A stretch of DNA of 41,680 bases from Phycisphaerae bacterium (GTDB taxonomy: Bacteria > Planctomycetota > Phycisphaerae > Phycisphaerales > SM1A02), in assembly GCA_002683195.1 (NCBI GenBank), contig NYSW01000062.1, forward strand, positions 1 through 41,680, given 5' to 3'. Within the stretch, counting starts at the first letter, position 1; the number at the start of each line of letters is the position of its first letter. Shown in pieces: positions 1 to 8,777 of this stretch. The notes beneath the pieces were generated by a model, which saw only the letters and a program-made list of their open reading frames with translations, made no database searches and was not told the DNA's origin. The translations under genes were made by a program, and so were the position numbers.

Positions 1-78
1 GGTGATCGGACAGGATAGCCGGTTTCCCGATCCGGGGCGAGTGAGGCGACCGTTTGGGATGTTCTCAAGATCCACGAT

Positions 79-1197
79 TTAAGTGGATGGAGGCTCGGGG
101 ACGGCGTTTGCCTGCTTTGCCGCCATTCCGGCGCCGAAAACCCCGGTACCTCCAGCTTCCGCCGAATCGGCGGAAAGATCCCCAGGACTCTGGCCACGAG
201 CATTGCCGGTGATTCGGAGCGCCCTCTGGCCACGATGCTGGCCCAGGACAGCCTCGTATTTGGGTCGTCCCTCGATGCTCACGAGGACCGGCTCCGTGGC
301 CTCCCGGTTCGTGGTGATGAGATCCCCCACCTCCAGGCGACCAAGCTCCGAGAGCGTGATGGTGGTTTCCGCCAGCGTCGCTTCGACCTGGAGGCTGGAA
401 TCCTGAAGTTTGGAGACGATCGCCGGATCCGCACCTCGCCCCGCACCCCGTCCAGCCACCGTCCAATTCTCAGCGTTGAGATCTTCCATCACCGGCTCGA
501 TGACGTTGTAGGGCATGCAAAGGCTCATCGTGCCCGCCCGATTCCCCAGTTTGATCTCGAAACCGATCACCACGACGACTTCGTTGGGAGGGACGATCTG
601 CACGAGATGGGGATTCGATTCCATCGCCGCGATGTCGAAATCGATCTCACGAACGCCGGCCCAAGCCTCGCTCAAGGCACCCAACCCGAGCCCGAGGATC
701 CGGCGCAGGAGCCGGCCCTCGATGCTGGTCATCGGTCGTTGGGGAATGACCAGATCCTTGTTGTTGCCTCCGAGCAGCCGATCCACGAACGGATAGACGA
801 TCAAAGGGCTGATCTCGACGCAGAACTGGCCATCGAGCGGCGGGCATTCCAGCAAGGTGAAGCAGGTGGGATTGGGCAGACTTCCGATGAATTCGGAATA
901 GGTCATCTGCTCCGCGGTGGCGACCCGGACTTCCACGATCGACCTCAGGAACCCCGAAAGCTGGGCTCCGTAGCCGCGGGCAAATCCCTCATGGAGGGTC
1001 TGGAGCGTGCGCATCTGGTCCTTGCCGATCCGCTCCGGCCGCTTGAAATCATAAACCCGGATCTCGACCTTCTCGGAATCCCGACGGAATCGCGAAAAGA
1101 TGCGAGCGGGTGGCTGGTCATCCGCGATGTCGCCGGTTTCGACCGCGTTCAGCAACGCGTCGATGTCGGCCTGGTCCAGCATGTCCGGTTCAGGCAT
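79..1197 (-). CDS. fliM: Flagellar motor switch protein FliM
   Basis: FliM is part of the flagellar C-ring that sets rotor direction. It binds phospho-CheY through a short N-terminal peptide and contacts FliG and FliN. The protein is 372 aa. Its N-terminus carries LDQADIDALLNAVE, the CheY-binding EIDALL-type motif, at about residues 7-20. The middle CheC-like domain follows, with YGAQLSGFLRS and PLIVYPFVDRLLGG, and a SpoA-like C-terminal domain lies near residues 265-335. A low-complexity tail of about 40 residues follows. The ATG at 1197 is preferred because the motif lies right after it and an AGGTGG lies 7 nt upstream; a longer in-frame start at 1317 would add an unrelated Arg/Pro-rich stretch. 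It is the only flagellar gene here and diverges from dsbD. The remaining flagellar operon would lie to the left of the window. Confidence 0.93.
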   Translation of the reverse strand: MPEPDMLDQADIDALLNAVETGDIADDQPPARIFSRFRRDSEKVEIRVYDFKRPERIGKDQMRTLQTLHEGFARGYGAQLSGFLRSIVEVRVATAEQMTYSEFIGSLPNPTCFTLLECPPLDGQFCVEISPLIVYPFVDRLLGGNNKDLVIPQRPMTSIEGRLLRRILGLGLGALSEAWAGVREIDFDIAAMESNPHLVQIVPPNEVVVVIGFEIKLGNRAGTMSLCMPYNVIEPVMEDLNAENWTVAGRGAGRGADPAIVSKLQDSSLQVEATLAETTITLSELGRLEVGDLITTNREATEPVLVSIEGRPKYEAVLGQHRGQRALRITGNARGQSPGDLSADSAEAGGTGVFGAGMAAKQANAVPEPPST

Positions 1198-1443
1198 TGT
1201 CCAACCACCTGGAAGAGGGACCAAACGGGGCGGCCGGCCTCCTGCCGGCGTACGAAACCCCTTCGGACATCGGCACAGCGATGGTTTTCGCTTGAACCGA
1301 GCCGCTTTTCCGGACAATCCCGTCCTCCGGGGATCCGTTCAGGTACCTGCGGTCGGGAGGATTTCCGGACCGACCCGCTCCCCGGATCCACGGCGGCCCG
1401 ACCGGCCACCGGGGGGAGACCGATCCAGAGTCGATCCGGGCCG

Positions 1444-1449
1444 TATCCT
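1444..1449 (+). promoter_or_regulatory. Candidate -10 element of dsbD
   Basis: TATCCT lies 9 nt before the dsbD ATG and fits the recurring GTANNNT pattern of this window. With a normal -10 to start-site distance, transcription would begin within about 2 nt of the start codon. No convincing -35 is visible. This is inference from spacing and recurrence. Confidence 0.45.
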
Positions 1450-1458
1450 TAAGGGACC

Positions 1459-3456
1459 ATGACCCCCTGCGACCGATTCCATCGTCCAAACGCCCTCTCG
1501 GTGTTCTGCCTCCTTCTCCTCAGCTTCGTCCTGACCGGCGAGGCGATGGCCCAGGTCGACTTCGGGTTCGGCGTTCCAAAGAACGCCCCACCGGTCTTCA
1601 ATGACTCGCGGGATCAGGTGACCGCCTCGATCCTGCCTTCGCGGACGGAAGTCGCTCCCGGGGCGGACTTCATCATCGCGGTGGTTCTCGATGCGGAATC
1701 CGGATGGCACCTCTGGCCGGGCCCCGGCGCGGTGCCCAAGCCCTACGTCGTCTTCGAATCGGCGATTCGGACCGAGATCTCGCTCCCGGAGGGTGATTCC
1801 GGACCGATCGAACTTCACCCCGGATTCACCATCTGGCCGGAAGTCCACGGGGTGGAAGCCGACCTCGGCGACGGACCGCTGAACTACGGGGTCTATGAAG
1901 GTCGGGTCGGGATTCTCATCCCCGCCACGGTCGCCGCGGATGCCGCCCCCGGGCCCCGGGAGATCTCGATCGAGGTGTCATTCCAGACCTGTGACGATCA
2001 GTTCTGCCTCGCCCCCGCGGATGAAACCCTCCAGACCACCGTCACGATCGTGGCCGCCGGCACCATGCCATCTGGCGTCAACAACGATGACGACCCCGTC
2101 TTCGCCCGCTTCGATCCGTCGGTCTTCGCCGGCATCCGGGGGGGCGAGCTCGCCCCCGAAGTCGTTGACTTCGACGTCTTCGGCCTGACCTTCTCCCTCG
2201 ATGCCGCGGGCGGCGGCGGGTTCATCCTGCTCCTGCTGGTCGCCGCTCTCGGCGGCCTGCTGCTGAATTTCACGCCGTGCGTCCTGCCGGTCATCCCGCT
2301 GAAGATCATGGGCCTGAGCGCCGTGGCGGAGAATCGTCGGCGTTGCCTCGCCCTCGGTGGCGCCATGTCGATCGGAGTGGTCTTCTTCTGGATGGTGCTC
2401 GGCGGCCTGATCGCCGGCCTCAAGAGCTTCCAGTCGATCAGCGAGCTCTTCCAGTATCCGGTCTTCACCATCCCCGTCGGCGCGATCATCGTGGTCATGG
2501 CCATCGGCATGGCCGGGTTCTTCACGATTCAGCTGCCCAACAAGGTCTACGCCCTTCAGACCAGTCACGAAACCCTCGGCGGTTCCTTCGTGTTCGGCAT
2601 CATGACCGCCATTCTCTCGACTCCCTGCACCGCCCCGCTCATGGGTGCCGCGGCCGCCTGGGCGACCACCCAGTCTCCGGCCACGGTGCTCACCGTGTTC
2701 GGCGCGATCGGGATCGGGATGGCGATCCCCTACCTCATCCTCAGTGCCTTTCCCGACCTGGTGAAGAAGATGCCGAGAACCGGCCCTGCCAGCGAGGTGG
2801 TCAAGCAGGTGATGGGTCTTCTACTGCTCGCCGCCGGCGTGTACTTCGTGGGAAGCGGCATCTCCGGTCTCACCGTGGTGCCGGGCGAGCCGCCCAGTCG
2901 CCTCTACTGGTGGGTCGTGGCTCTCGCCGCCACCGCGGCCGGAGTCTGGCTGCTGGTGAGGACCTGGCGTCTGACTTCCAAGATCGGCCCGCGGCTGGTC
3001 TTCGGAGGCCTTGGTGCCTTCATCGCCGCATTGTCGATCTGGGTCGGCATGGTCATGACCGCGAAGGGTCCGATCAACTGGATCTACTACACCCCTGAAC
3101 GCTTTGCGAACGCGATCAGCGAAGACAAGGTCGTGGTGCTCGACTTCACCGCCGAATGGTGCCTGAACTGCAAGACACTCGAGGCGACCGTACTTCAGAC
3201 CGCCCGCGTGGTGGCCGCGTTCGAGCGGGACGACGTCGTCCCGATGAAGATCGATCTCACCGGTGACAATCCAGACGGCAAAGCGAGGCTCGCGGAAGCC
3301 GGTCGACTGACCATCCCCCTCCTGGTGGTCTACGGCAAGGACGCGAGCGAGGTCTGGAAGAGTGACGCCTACACGCCCAGCCAGGTCCTGGACGCGATCA
3401 CCGAGGCGGACGGGACCTTCGGAAGAACCAATTCCTCCGCCACACCCGGGAAATGA
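1459..3456 (+). CDS. dsbD: Thiol:disulfide interchange protein DsbD
   Basis: DsbD carries electrons from cytoplasmic thioredoxin across the inner membrane to periplasmic reductases. The protein is 665 aa, close to the family's usual 560-700. A signal peptide (about 1-31, ending AMA) precedes an N-terminal DsbD-alpha-like domain with a Cys pair, C178 and C183 (TCDDQFCLAP). The eight-helix core spans about 254-535 and has its two conserved half-site cysteines, C274 in NFTPCVLPVIPLK and C390 in STPCTAPLMGA. A C-terminal thioredoxin-like domain has EWCLNCK (C568, C571) and a cis-Pro motif TIP at 618-620. All three redox-active Cys pairs are present, so the full relay should work. It diverges from fliM across 261 bp that also contain a GCCGGC/GCCGGC hairpin at 1233-1249. 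Confidence 0.95.
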   Translation: MTPCDRFHRPNALSVFCLLLLSFVLTGEAMAQVDFGFGVPKNAPPVFNDSRDQVTASILPSRTEVAPGADFIIAVVLDAESGWHLWPGPGAVPKPYVVFESAIRTEISLPEGDSGPIELHPGFTIWPEVHGVEADLGDGPLNYGVYEGRVGILIPATVAADAAPGPREISIEVSFQTCDDQFCLAPADETLQTTVTIVAAGTMPSGVNNDDDPVFARFDPSVFAGIRGGELAPEVVDFDVFGLTFSLDAAGGGGFILLLLVAALGGLLLNFTPCVLPVIPLKIMGLSAVAENRRRCLALGGAMSIGVVFFWMVLGGLIAGLKSFQSISELFQYPVFTIPVGAIIVVMAIGMAGFFTIQLPNKVYALQTSHETLGGSFVFGIMTAILSTPCTAPLMGAAAAWATTQSPATVLTVFGAIGIGMAIPYLILSAFPDLVKKMPRTGPASEVVKQVMGLLLLAAGVYFVGSGISGLTVVPGEPPSRLYWWVVALAATAAGVWLLVRTWRLTSKIGPRLVFGGLGAFIAALSIWVGMVMTAKGPINWIYYTPERFANAISEDKVVVLDFTAEWCLNCKTLEATVLQTARVVAAFERDDVVPMKIDLTGDNPDGKARLAEAGRLTIPLLVVYGKDASEVWKSDAYTPSQVLDAITEADGTFGRTNSSATPGK

Positions 3457-3533
3457 AGCCGGAACCGGCCCTCCGCGGTGGACGGACTGTCGGAAGTCGA
3501 GCAAGCCGCCCGGGCCGGTCAGAGACTGCCCGG

Positions 3534-3851
3534 ATGAATCTCGCCTACACCGTCACCGCCCGCTTCGAGGAGATCATCGTCGCCGATGAGTTTCTCCATT
3601 GGCTCCGCCACGGACACATGCAAGCCGTGATGGACGGGGGCGCCGACCGGGCGGAAGTCGTGCGATGGACCGAACCGGAGGAGGAACAGCACACCATCAC
3701 GGTGCGGTACCGATTCCCCGACCGATCGATCTTCGAGCGATACGTCGCCCATCATGCGGAAGAACTGCGGGATGAAGGCGCTGAACGATTTCCCCCGAGC
3801 CGCGGGGTGACCTTCAGCCGGACCGTCGGCGAGATCCTGTTGCCGGTCTGA
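3534..3851 (+). CDS. DUF4286-like small protein
   Basis: This is a 105-aa soluble protein. The pattern of an N-terminal beta strand (NLAYTVTARFEE), then WLRHGHMQAVMDGG, then YRFPDRSIFERYVAHHAEELR and a final strand fits the DUF4286 ferredoxin-like family, whose function is unknown. The ATG at 3534 is chosen because the family similarity begins right there; an upstream in-frame ATG at 3453 overlaps the dsbD stop and would add 27 residues of low-complexity sequence. No clear ribosome binding site is visible. It lies 77 bp behind dsbD on the same strand, so it may be co-transcribed. It ends 29 bp from the convergent membrane protein gene. Confidence 0.8.
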   Translation: MNLAYTVTARFEEIIVADEFLHWLRHGHMQAVMDGGADRAEVVRWTEPEEEQHTITVRYRFPDRSIFERYVAHHAEELRDEGAERFPPSRGVTFSRTVGEILLPV

Positions 3852-3880
3852 TTCAGAACGCCATCCCGCCCCCGCCTCGA

Positions 3881-6088
3881 TCACTCGGGGGAGGATCCGC
3901 AGGCCGACCGAACCACCTCGACTCGGCGAAGTTGATCCTGACCGAACCGAGCCAACGGGTCGAGCTCCTGGGTCGCGTCCAGGTCCATCGCATCATCGAT
4001 CGCCGCGAGCGCTTCATCACATCGGCCGAGGGGGACGAGCCGTTCCGCGAGCCGAAGCCGCCAGCCGGCGTCGAACGGATCCCCTTCGATCGCGGTTCGA
4101 ATCGCGGCTTCCGCACGCCGATCGTCTTCGGGCCTCCCGGAAGCGATTGCGATCGCCTCCAGCACCGAGGCGTGCGCCGATGCAGAGGCGACCCCCGGAC
4201 GAGCGACGCACCAGGCCGCCGTGATCTCCGCGGCGTCATGCCGGTCCGACTCCACCCCGGTCGACATGTAGAGGCTGATCGCCCCTCGCACCCGCCGAGA
4301 GTCGGTCCAGGCGCCACGCCGGATCAGATCCACGGCCAGGGAATCGGCGGCATCCCTTCGATTTCGTGCGGACGGTGCCGGCAGGTCCAGCCCCGGTGTG
4401 CGATGAAGACCCGCGATCGACCGCCGCGCCTGCGCCGTGCCGATTTCGTCCCGCAACGATGCGAGGCCGACGAGGCCCGCGATGACCATGAAGATCACCA
4501 CGAGAGCCGGCCCCTCGAACCCCGTCCGCTTCGAAGATCCTCGAGTCGACACCCCCCCCGCACAGGCGAGGAATCCCCAGCATGCCACCACGGATCCGGG
4601 TTGCCACGCGAGCATCTCGATCTGGGATTGCGCGACCACCACGCCGGCCGCGGCCACCGCGATGCCCCGCACGATCGAATCGGGCACCGCCGAAGAAACC
4701 GACCAGACCGCGAGTCCGGCCAAAGCAGCCGCGGTGATCGACGCGATCCGGACCGCGATGGCCTCGCTTCCAAGTGGTCCCTCGATCCAGAGCTGGAGGC
4801 ACAGAACCGTGAAGAGCATCAACCCCCCGGTGACGAGCAGTCGCGACCCCGACTCTTCTCCGACCTCCGCCGACGCTTCCGAGGAATCCCCGCACCCTCG
4901 CAGCACGATGCGACCGGCGACGAGGATCCAGGCCACGCCGGTGACTCCGAGGGCCGCGATCCAGTCCGTGAAGACCGAGTGAGCGCTCGCGACCGCCTCG
5001 GGACTCCGCAGCGGGCGGGCGGCGAGATAGGCGTCCTGAAACCCGTCGGGGCCGACTCCGATCCAGGGATGAGCGAGGAACATCGAGACCGCGCCTTGCA
5101 GGTAGTGCCATCGAAAGAGCAGCGAGCGATCCCCTCCGAATTCCTCCGGCAGGACACCACGAATCAGAATCGCCGAAAAACCGAGAAACGCGACCGCCAC
5201 CAGCCACCATCCCGATCGACGAAGAAACGCGTCTCGCAGTGGACCGAGGACCAGAAGCAGACCGAAGACCCCGACTCCGCTCGCGGCGATCGCTCCCTTC
5301 GATCCGTTGAGTCCGACCAGCAACAGACAGGCGGTTCCGACGAAGCCGAGCACCGCCGGTCCGCCCGCACCGCGGCGATCATCCACCCCGGATCGCCGAG
5401 CCTCCACGAGCAGTCCGATCGCCAGCACCCCCCCGGCCGCGAGCAACCCGCTGAGGACGTTCGAGAATCCGATCCAACCGGTGGCCTCGGGTTGACGCAA
5501 CCGTCGTTCGTAGACCAATGCCGTCGGCGAATCCGGCGTCCAGCCTCTCGAGGCGAGGATCATGTCCCGGTTCTCCTCGTAGAACGCGACGGTGTCGGCG
5601 TGTTCGATCGACACCTGATGAAAGCCGCGGCCGGCGTTCGCCGCGACCGCCGCCAGCAGGATCGCCAGCACCGCGCGACGCGTGGACGGCACGCGAACCA
5701 GGTGGGCGAGTGCCACCCCCGACGCCACCGCCGCGAACCAGTCGAAGCCTCGCCAGGCATCGAGGGTGTCGTTCCATCCATGCCATGCGATCACCGGAAG
5801 CGGCAGCAGCAGCATCGCCGGCAGCACCCGATCGAGACGACCCCGCCGGGCCTCGATGCCCAACGCGAATCCCGCACAACCGATCAGCAACGCGTCGATC
5901 AGAAGCGATCCCGCGGACCCCAACGCGGAAAACGGCCCACCGACGCTTGCAGGATCCACATCGAACAGGCGATCCGGCGCCAACGGCAGCATCAGGCGAA
6001 TCGCCGCCAGCCCCGCGATCAGGATCGCGATCACCGCGCCGGCCCTGGATTCCTCGGCCGGCGGACGGGTGGTCTCGACGTGGCCCAT
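3881..6088 (-). CDS. O-antigen ligase/polymerase-like membrane protein with C-terminal helical repeat region
   Basis: This 735-aa integral membrane protein probably polymerises or ligates a surface polysaccharide. It has about 12-13 hydrophobic segments between residues 17 and 540. The Wzy_C/WaaL-type region includes NGSKGA (261-266), an arginine in SLLFRWHYLQG (near 326), HPWIGVGPDGF (340-350) and AHSVFTDW (near 370), matching the arginine and histidine landmarks of the O-antigen ligase superfamily. The last 130 or so residues are soluble and Ala/Arg/Asp-rich with TPR-like helices (near RAEAAIRTAIEGDP and CDEALAAIDDAMDL). Its start overlaps the stop of the WecA-like gene as TGATG, so the two are translationally coupled. 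That linkage of initiator and polymerase/ligase supports an envelope glycan role. Ligase versus polymerase cannot be told from sequence alone. Confidence 0.82.
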   Translation of the reverse strand: MGHVETTRPPAEESRAGAVIAILIAGLAAIRLMLPLAPDRLFDVDPASVGGPFSALGSAGSLLIDALLIGCAGFALGIEARRGRLDRVLPAMLLLPLPVIAWHGWNDTLDAWRGFDWFAAVASGVALAHLVRVPSTRRAVLAILLAAVAANAGRGFHQVSIEHADTVAFYEENRDMILASRGWTPDSPTALVYERRLRQPEATGWIGFSNVLSGLLAAGGVLAIGLLVEARRSGVDDRRGAGGPAVLGFVGTACLLLVGLNGSKGAIAASGVGVFGLLLVLGPLRDAFLRRSGWWLVAVAFLGFSAILIRGVLPEEFGGDRSLLFRWHYLQGAVSMFLAHPWIGVGPDGFQDAYLAARPLRSPEAVASAHSVFTDWIAALGVTGVAWILVAGRIVLRGCGDSSEASAEVGEESGSRLLVTGGLMLFTVLCLQLWIEGPLGSEAIAVRIASITAAALAGLAVWSVSSAVPDSIVRGIAVAAAGVVVAQSQIEMLAWQPGSVVACWGFLACAGGVSTRGSSKRTGFEGPALVVIFMVIAGLVGLASLRDEIGTAQARRSIAGLHRTPGLDLPAPSARNRRDAADSLAVDLIRRGAWTDSRRVRGAISLYMSTGVESDRHDAAEITAAWCVARPGVASASAHASVLEAIAIASGRPEDDRRAEAAIRTAIEGDPFDAGWRLRLAERLVPLGRCDEALAAIDDAMDLDATQELDPLARFGQDQLRRVEVVRSACGSSPE

Positions 6089-7233
6089 CAGCCTCCAGCT
6101 CCACCGGTCCGGCGCCGAGCCCCGGATTCCAGAAGCCCGAGGACGAGCAGAATGGCTCCGGTCTGCGCCCCGATCATGACCGCCTGCCAGGGGGCGACGC
6201 TTCCAAGCACGATTCCCCCGACACCGGTCGCCGCGGTCAACGCCCAGATCACGACCACCGCCGAACGTTTGGAAAGTCCGAGCCAGACCAGCCGATGCGA
6301 AAGGTGCTGCTGATCACCGACCAACGGACTCCGACCCTGGCTGATTCTCAAGAGGGTCACCGCCACCAGGTCGTAGAGGGGAACCGCCAGAACCACGACC
6401 GGCATCAGGACCCCGTACCACGCGGAACCCAGGGCGAACTCCGAATCGGACGTGTCCACGAACGTGGTGCGAACGGTGAGGGTCGCCAGCAGCCATCCGA
6501 CCAGAAGCGATCCTCCGTCACCCATGAAGATCCGGGCGGGCGGAACGTTGTGGACGAGGAATCCCATCAGCGATCCGCACAAGAGTCCGAAAGCGACCGC
6601 CGTGAACCACTGACCGTTGATGATCGTGGCGGCCAGGAAGACCGCGGCCGCGATCGCCGCCACGCCTCCCGCAAGACCATCCATGTTGTCGAGGAAGTTG
6701 ATCGCATTGCACAGAGCGACGATCCAGACCACGGTGATGACGGCCGAGGTGGCGACCCCCGCCGGCCCGAAGACGTCGAGCGCCGTGACCAGCCGAAGAT
6801 CCCCCCCCACCACCACGGCGGAGGCGAGCCCGAGCTGAATGATCAACTTCTTCCAGGGCCCGACCGCGCGGCGATCATCGACCAGACCCAGGATGTGGAT
6901 GCCCACACCTCCGAGGGCGATCATCCACCAGACGGTTCGTTGCGAAGCCAGCCGATCGCCGAAGGCTTCGGTCGCGTTTCCGATGAGTGGCAGTTCGGCG
7001 AGCCGATCACCCCCGAACGTGATCAGGGTGAGACCAAGGAGGAGGGGAAGCAATGCCCCGACCGAAATCCCGATCCCGCCGATGTTCGGAATTGGCCGCA
7101 GGGCTTTCTCATGGCCCTCGATCCCGGCGGAGTCGAGCGCTCCGGTCCGACGACCGATGGCCACGAGAAGCTGGGTGACCGGGGCCGCCAGCAGGAATCC
7201 GATCGGGATCATGAGGAGGACGAATGGAAGCAT
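6088..7233 (-). CDS. WecA/TagO-type undecaprenyl-phosphate sugar-1-phosphate transferase
   Basis: Enzymes of this family transfer a sugar-1-phosphate, usually GlcNAc-1-P, from a UDP-sugar to undecaprenyl phosphate, starting a lipid-linked glycan. The protein is 381 aa with about 10-11 membrane segments. Diagnostic cytoplasmic motifs are all present: RPIPNIGG (46-53), LGLVDDRR (115-122) with the Mg-binding Asp pair, NFLDNMDGLAGG (179-190), FMGDGGS (236-242) and a His-rich loop GDQQHLSHRL. The loop and the glycan-operon context favour WecA over MraY. It is the first gene of a two-gene unit with the ligase-like protein downstream. Its promoter region is shared with the divergent LOG-family gene. 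Confidence 0.9.
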   Translation of the reverse strand: MLPFVLLMIPIGFLLAAPVTQLLVAIGRRTGALDSAGIEGHEKALRPIPNIGGIGISVGALLPLLLGLTLITFGGDRLAELPLIGNATEAFGDRLASQRTVWWMIALGGVGIHILGLVDDRRAVGPWKKLIIQLGLASAVVVGGDLRLVTALDVFGPAGVATSAVITVVWIVALCNAINFLDNMDGLAGGVAAIAAAVFLAATIINGQWFTAVAFGLLCGSLMGFLVHNVPPARIFMGDGGSLLVGWLLATLTVRTTFVDTSDSEFALGSAWYGVLMPVVVLAVPLYDLVAVTLLRISQGRSPLVGDQQHLSHRLVWLGLSKRSAVVVIWALTAATGVGGIVLGSVAPWQAVMIGAQTGAILLVLGLLESGARRRTGGAGG

Positions 7234-7239
7234 CGGTTC

Positions 7240-7245
7240 ATGCTA
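7240..7245 (-). promoter_or_regulatory. Candidate -10 element of the WecA-like gene
   Basis: On the minus strand TAGCAT lies 6 nt before the ATG at 7233. That spacing would place the transcript start at or next to the A of the start codon. There is no Shine-Dalgarno sequence in the 6-nt gap. This is inference. Confidence 0.45.
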
Positions 7246-7302
7246 TCGAGGGATCGGGACGGCCCGCGATCCCGGAGAAACGCCTCCTTTGATCCGACGA
7301 GG

Positions 7303-7308
7303 TACCGT
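7303..7308 (+). promoter_or_regulatory. Candidate -10 element of the LOG-family gene
   Basis: TACCGT, preceded by G, lies 8 nt before the ATG at 7317. The gap (TTCCGTCT) holds no Shine-Dalgarno sequence. It fits the leaderless GTANNNT pattern seen at other starts here. Together with the element at 7240-7245 it would drive divergent leaderless transcription from an 83-bp gap. Confidence 0.45.
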
Positions 7309-7316
7309 TTCCGTCT

Positions 7317-7919
7317 ATGGAATCCGTCACCGTCTACTGCTCCAGCTCCCCCGCCATCGATGCTCGGTTCGCCGAGACCGCCAGGCTGGTTGGTCGAGAA
7401 CTCGCATCCCGCAACCTCCGGCTCGTCTACGGTGGCGGATCAAGCGGCCTGATGGGCGAGGTCGCCCGCGCCTGCGTCGAGGCCGGCGGCCGGGTCCTGG
7501 GGGTCATCACCACCCATCTGGCCGACCTCGAAGTGGCCTTCGACGGCTGCGAGGAACTGCTGGTGGTCGAGACCATGCGTGATCGCAAGCGAATCATGGT
7601 CGAACAGGGCGATGGTTTCCTGGTTCTTCCCGGCGGCCTCGGAACCTACGAAGAGTTCTTCGAGACCCTGGTCGGTCGAGTGCTTTCCGAGCACGACAAG
7701 CCGATGGGCGTGATCAACGACCACGGTTACTTCGACCCGCTGGTGGCGATGATCGACCACGGCATCGAGCAGCGATTCATCCGACCCGCCATTCGCAAAC
7801 TCCTGACGGTCTCGGACGAGCCCCTGAGCGTGCTCGACGCTCTGGGAGACGATCCCGGCCACGAATTGTCGCAAGCCGATCTGATTCCGCCGCTTTCCGC
7901 CCGCGAGGAGTCCGAGTGA
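7317..7919 (+). CDS. LOG-family (TIGR00730) nucleoside 5'-monophosphate phosphoribohydrolase
   Basis: LOG-family enzymes cleave the N-glycosidic bond of (cytokinin) nucleoside 5'-monophosphates. In bacteria many probably act on AMP-like nucleotides. The protein is 200 aa with a Rossmann-like fold. Visible motifs are YGGGSSGLMGEVA (38-50), MRDRK (87-91) and the hallmark PGGLGTYEE (105-113), whose Glu is catalytic in characterised members. The length fits the family. It is immediately followed by lpxI with no intervening base, so the two are likely co-translated. Whether this member makes free cytokinin bases cannot be judged from sequence. Confidence 0.9.
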   Translation: MESVTVYCSSSPAIDARFAETARLVGRELASRNLRLVYGGGSSGLMGEVARACVEAGGRVLGVITTHLADLEVAFDGCEELLVVETMRDRKRIMVEQGDGFLVLPGGLGTYEEFFETLVGRVLSEHDKPMGVINDHGYFDPLVAMIDHGIEQRFIRPAIRKLLTVSDEPLSVLDALGDDPGHELSQADLIPPLSAREESE

Positions 7920-8777
7920 ATGGCGACCACCGCGATCATCGCCGGACAGGGTGAATTGCCGAGGTTGTGCGCCGAAGGCATCCGCCAATCGGGGCGTCGA
8001 GTGCTGGGGCTCGGCCTGAGAGGCTTCCACGAGCCGGATTTTCCTGAAGCGTGCGATGATTTTCGTTCGGTCGGTTTTCTTCGTTCCGGAGGCTGGATCA
8101 GGGCCGCACGACGTTTCGGCTGCGAAGACGCGGTGATGATCGGCCGGGTCGGCAAGGGTCTGATGCACCGCCAGCGGTTCAAAATAGCCATGCTTCGGGA
8201 ACTTCCCGATCTCTACACCTTCGATCTCTGGTACCGGAAACTCAGATTCGACCGACGTTCGGCGAATCTCCTCCGGACGCTCGCCGACGATCTGGCCAGA
8301 CGCGGACTCCTCCTCGTGGACTCGACGACCTACCTACCGGAACATCTGGCCACCGAGGGGGACCTTGGTGCCCGAGCCGCGACCCCGGATGAACTCGGCG
8401 ACGTCGAATTCGGCTGGCCCCTGCTCTCCCAGGTCAGCGAACTGCACATCGGCCAGGCCCTGGCGGTCCGTCAACGCGACGTGATCTGCGTCGAGGCGGT
8501 CGAAGGCACCGATCGAATGATCACCCGAGCCGGCGAGCTCTGCCCCCGGGGCGGCTGGACCTTGCTGAAGACCGCCGCTTCGGATCACGACATGCGAACC
8601 GACGTCCCGACCATCGGGATCAGGACGATCGAACAGGCGGCGGCCGCCGGTTGCAGTTGCATCGCGGTCGGGACCGGCCGAGTCATTCTCGCCGACAAGC
8701 CCAAGGTGCTCGCCGCCGCGGATGCCGCAGGAATCGCGATCTTCGGCGTCCGGGATCCGGCCCCTTCCGCATCATGA
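7920..8777 (+). CDS. lpxI: UDP-2,3-diacylglucosamine pyrophosphatase LpxI
   Basis: LpxI hydrolyses UDP-2,3-diacylglucosamine to lipid X in lipid A synthesis, replacing LpxH where that is absent. The protein is 285 aa, typical for the family (formerly DUF1009). The N-terminal domain begins with AGQGELPRLCAEGIR. The catalytic C-terminal domain contains VEAVEGTDRMI, LKTAASDHDMRTDVPTIG and GCSCIAVGTGRVILADK, which match the family's conserved Asp-rich DxRxDxP block and the following Ala/Gly loop. The start ATG directly follows the stop of the LOG gene, and the stop overlaps the next start as ATGA. Its presence argues that this organism makes lipid A. Confidence 0.9.
   Translation: MATTAIIAGQGELPRLCAEGIRQSGRRVLGLGLRGFHEPDFPEACDDFRSVGFLRSGGWIRAARRFGCEDAVMIGRVGKGLMHRQRFKIAMLRELPDLYTFDLWYRKLRFDRRSANLLRTLADDLARRGLLLVDSTTYLPEHLATEGDLGARAATPDELGDVEFGWPLLSQVSELHIGQALAVRQRDVICVEAVEGTDRMITRAGELCPRGGWTLLKTAASDHDMRTDVPTIGIRTIEQAAAAGCSCIAVGTGRVILADKPKVLAAADAAGIAIFGVRDPAPSAS

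Noticed and set aside
1233..1249. GCCGGC/GCCGGC hairpin between fliM and dsbD as a terminator
   Set aside because: The genes diverge, so no terminator is expected; the stem is short, self-complementary and has no T-run.
3932..7452. Long plus-strand open frames opposite the O-antigen ligase-like and WecA-like genes
   Set aside because: They are Arg/Pro/Ser-rich without any domain, while the minus strand carries clear family motifs over the same bases.
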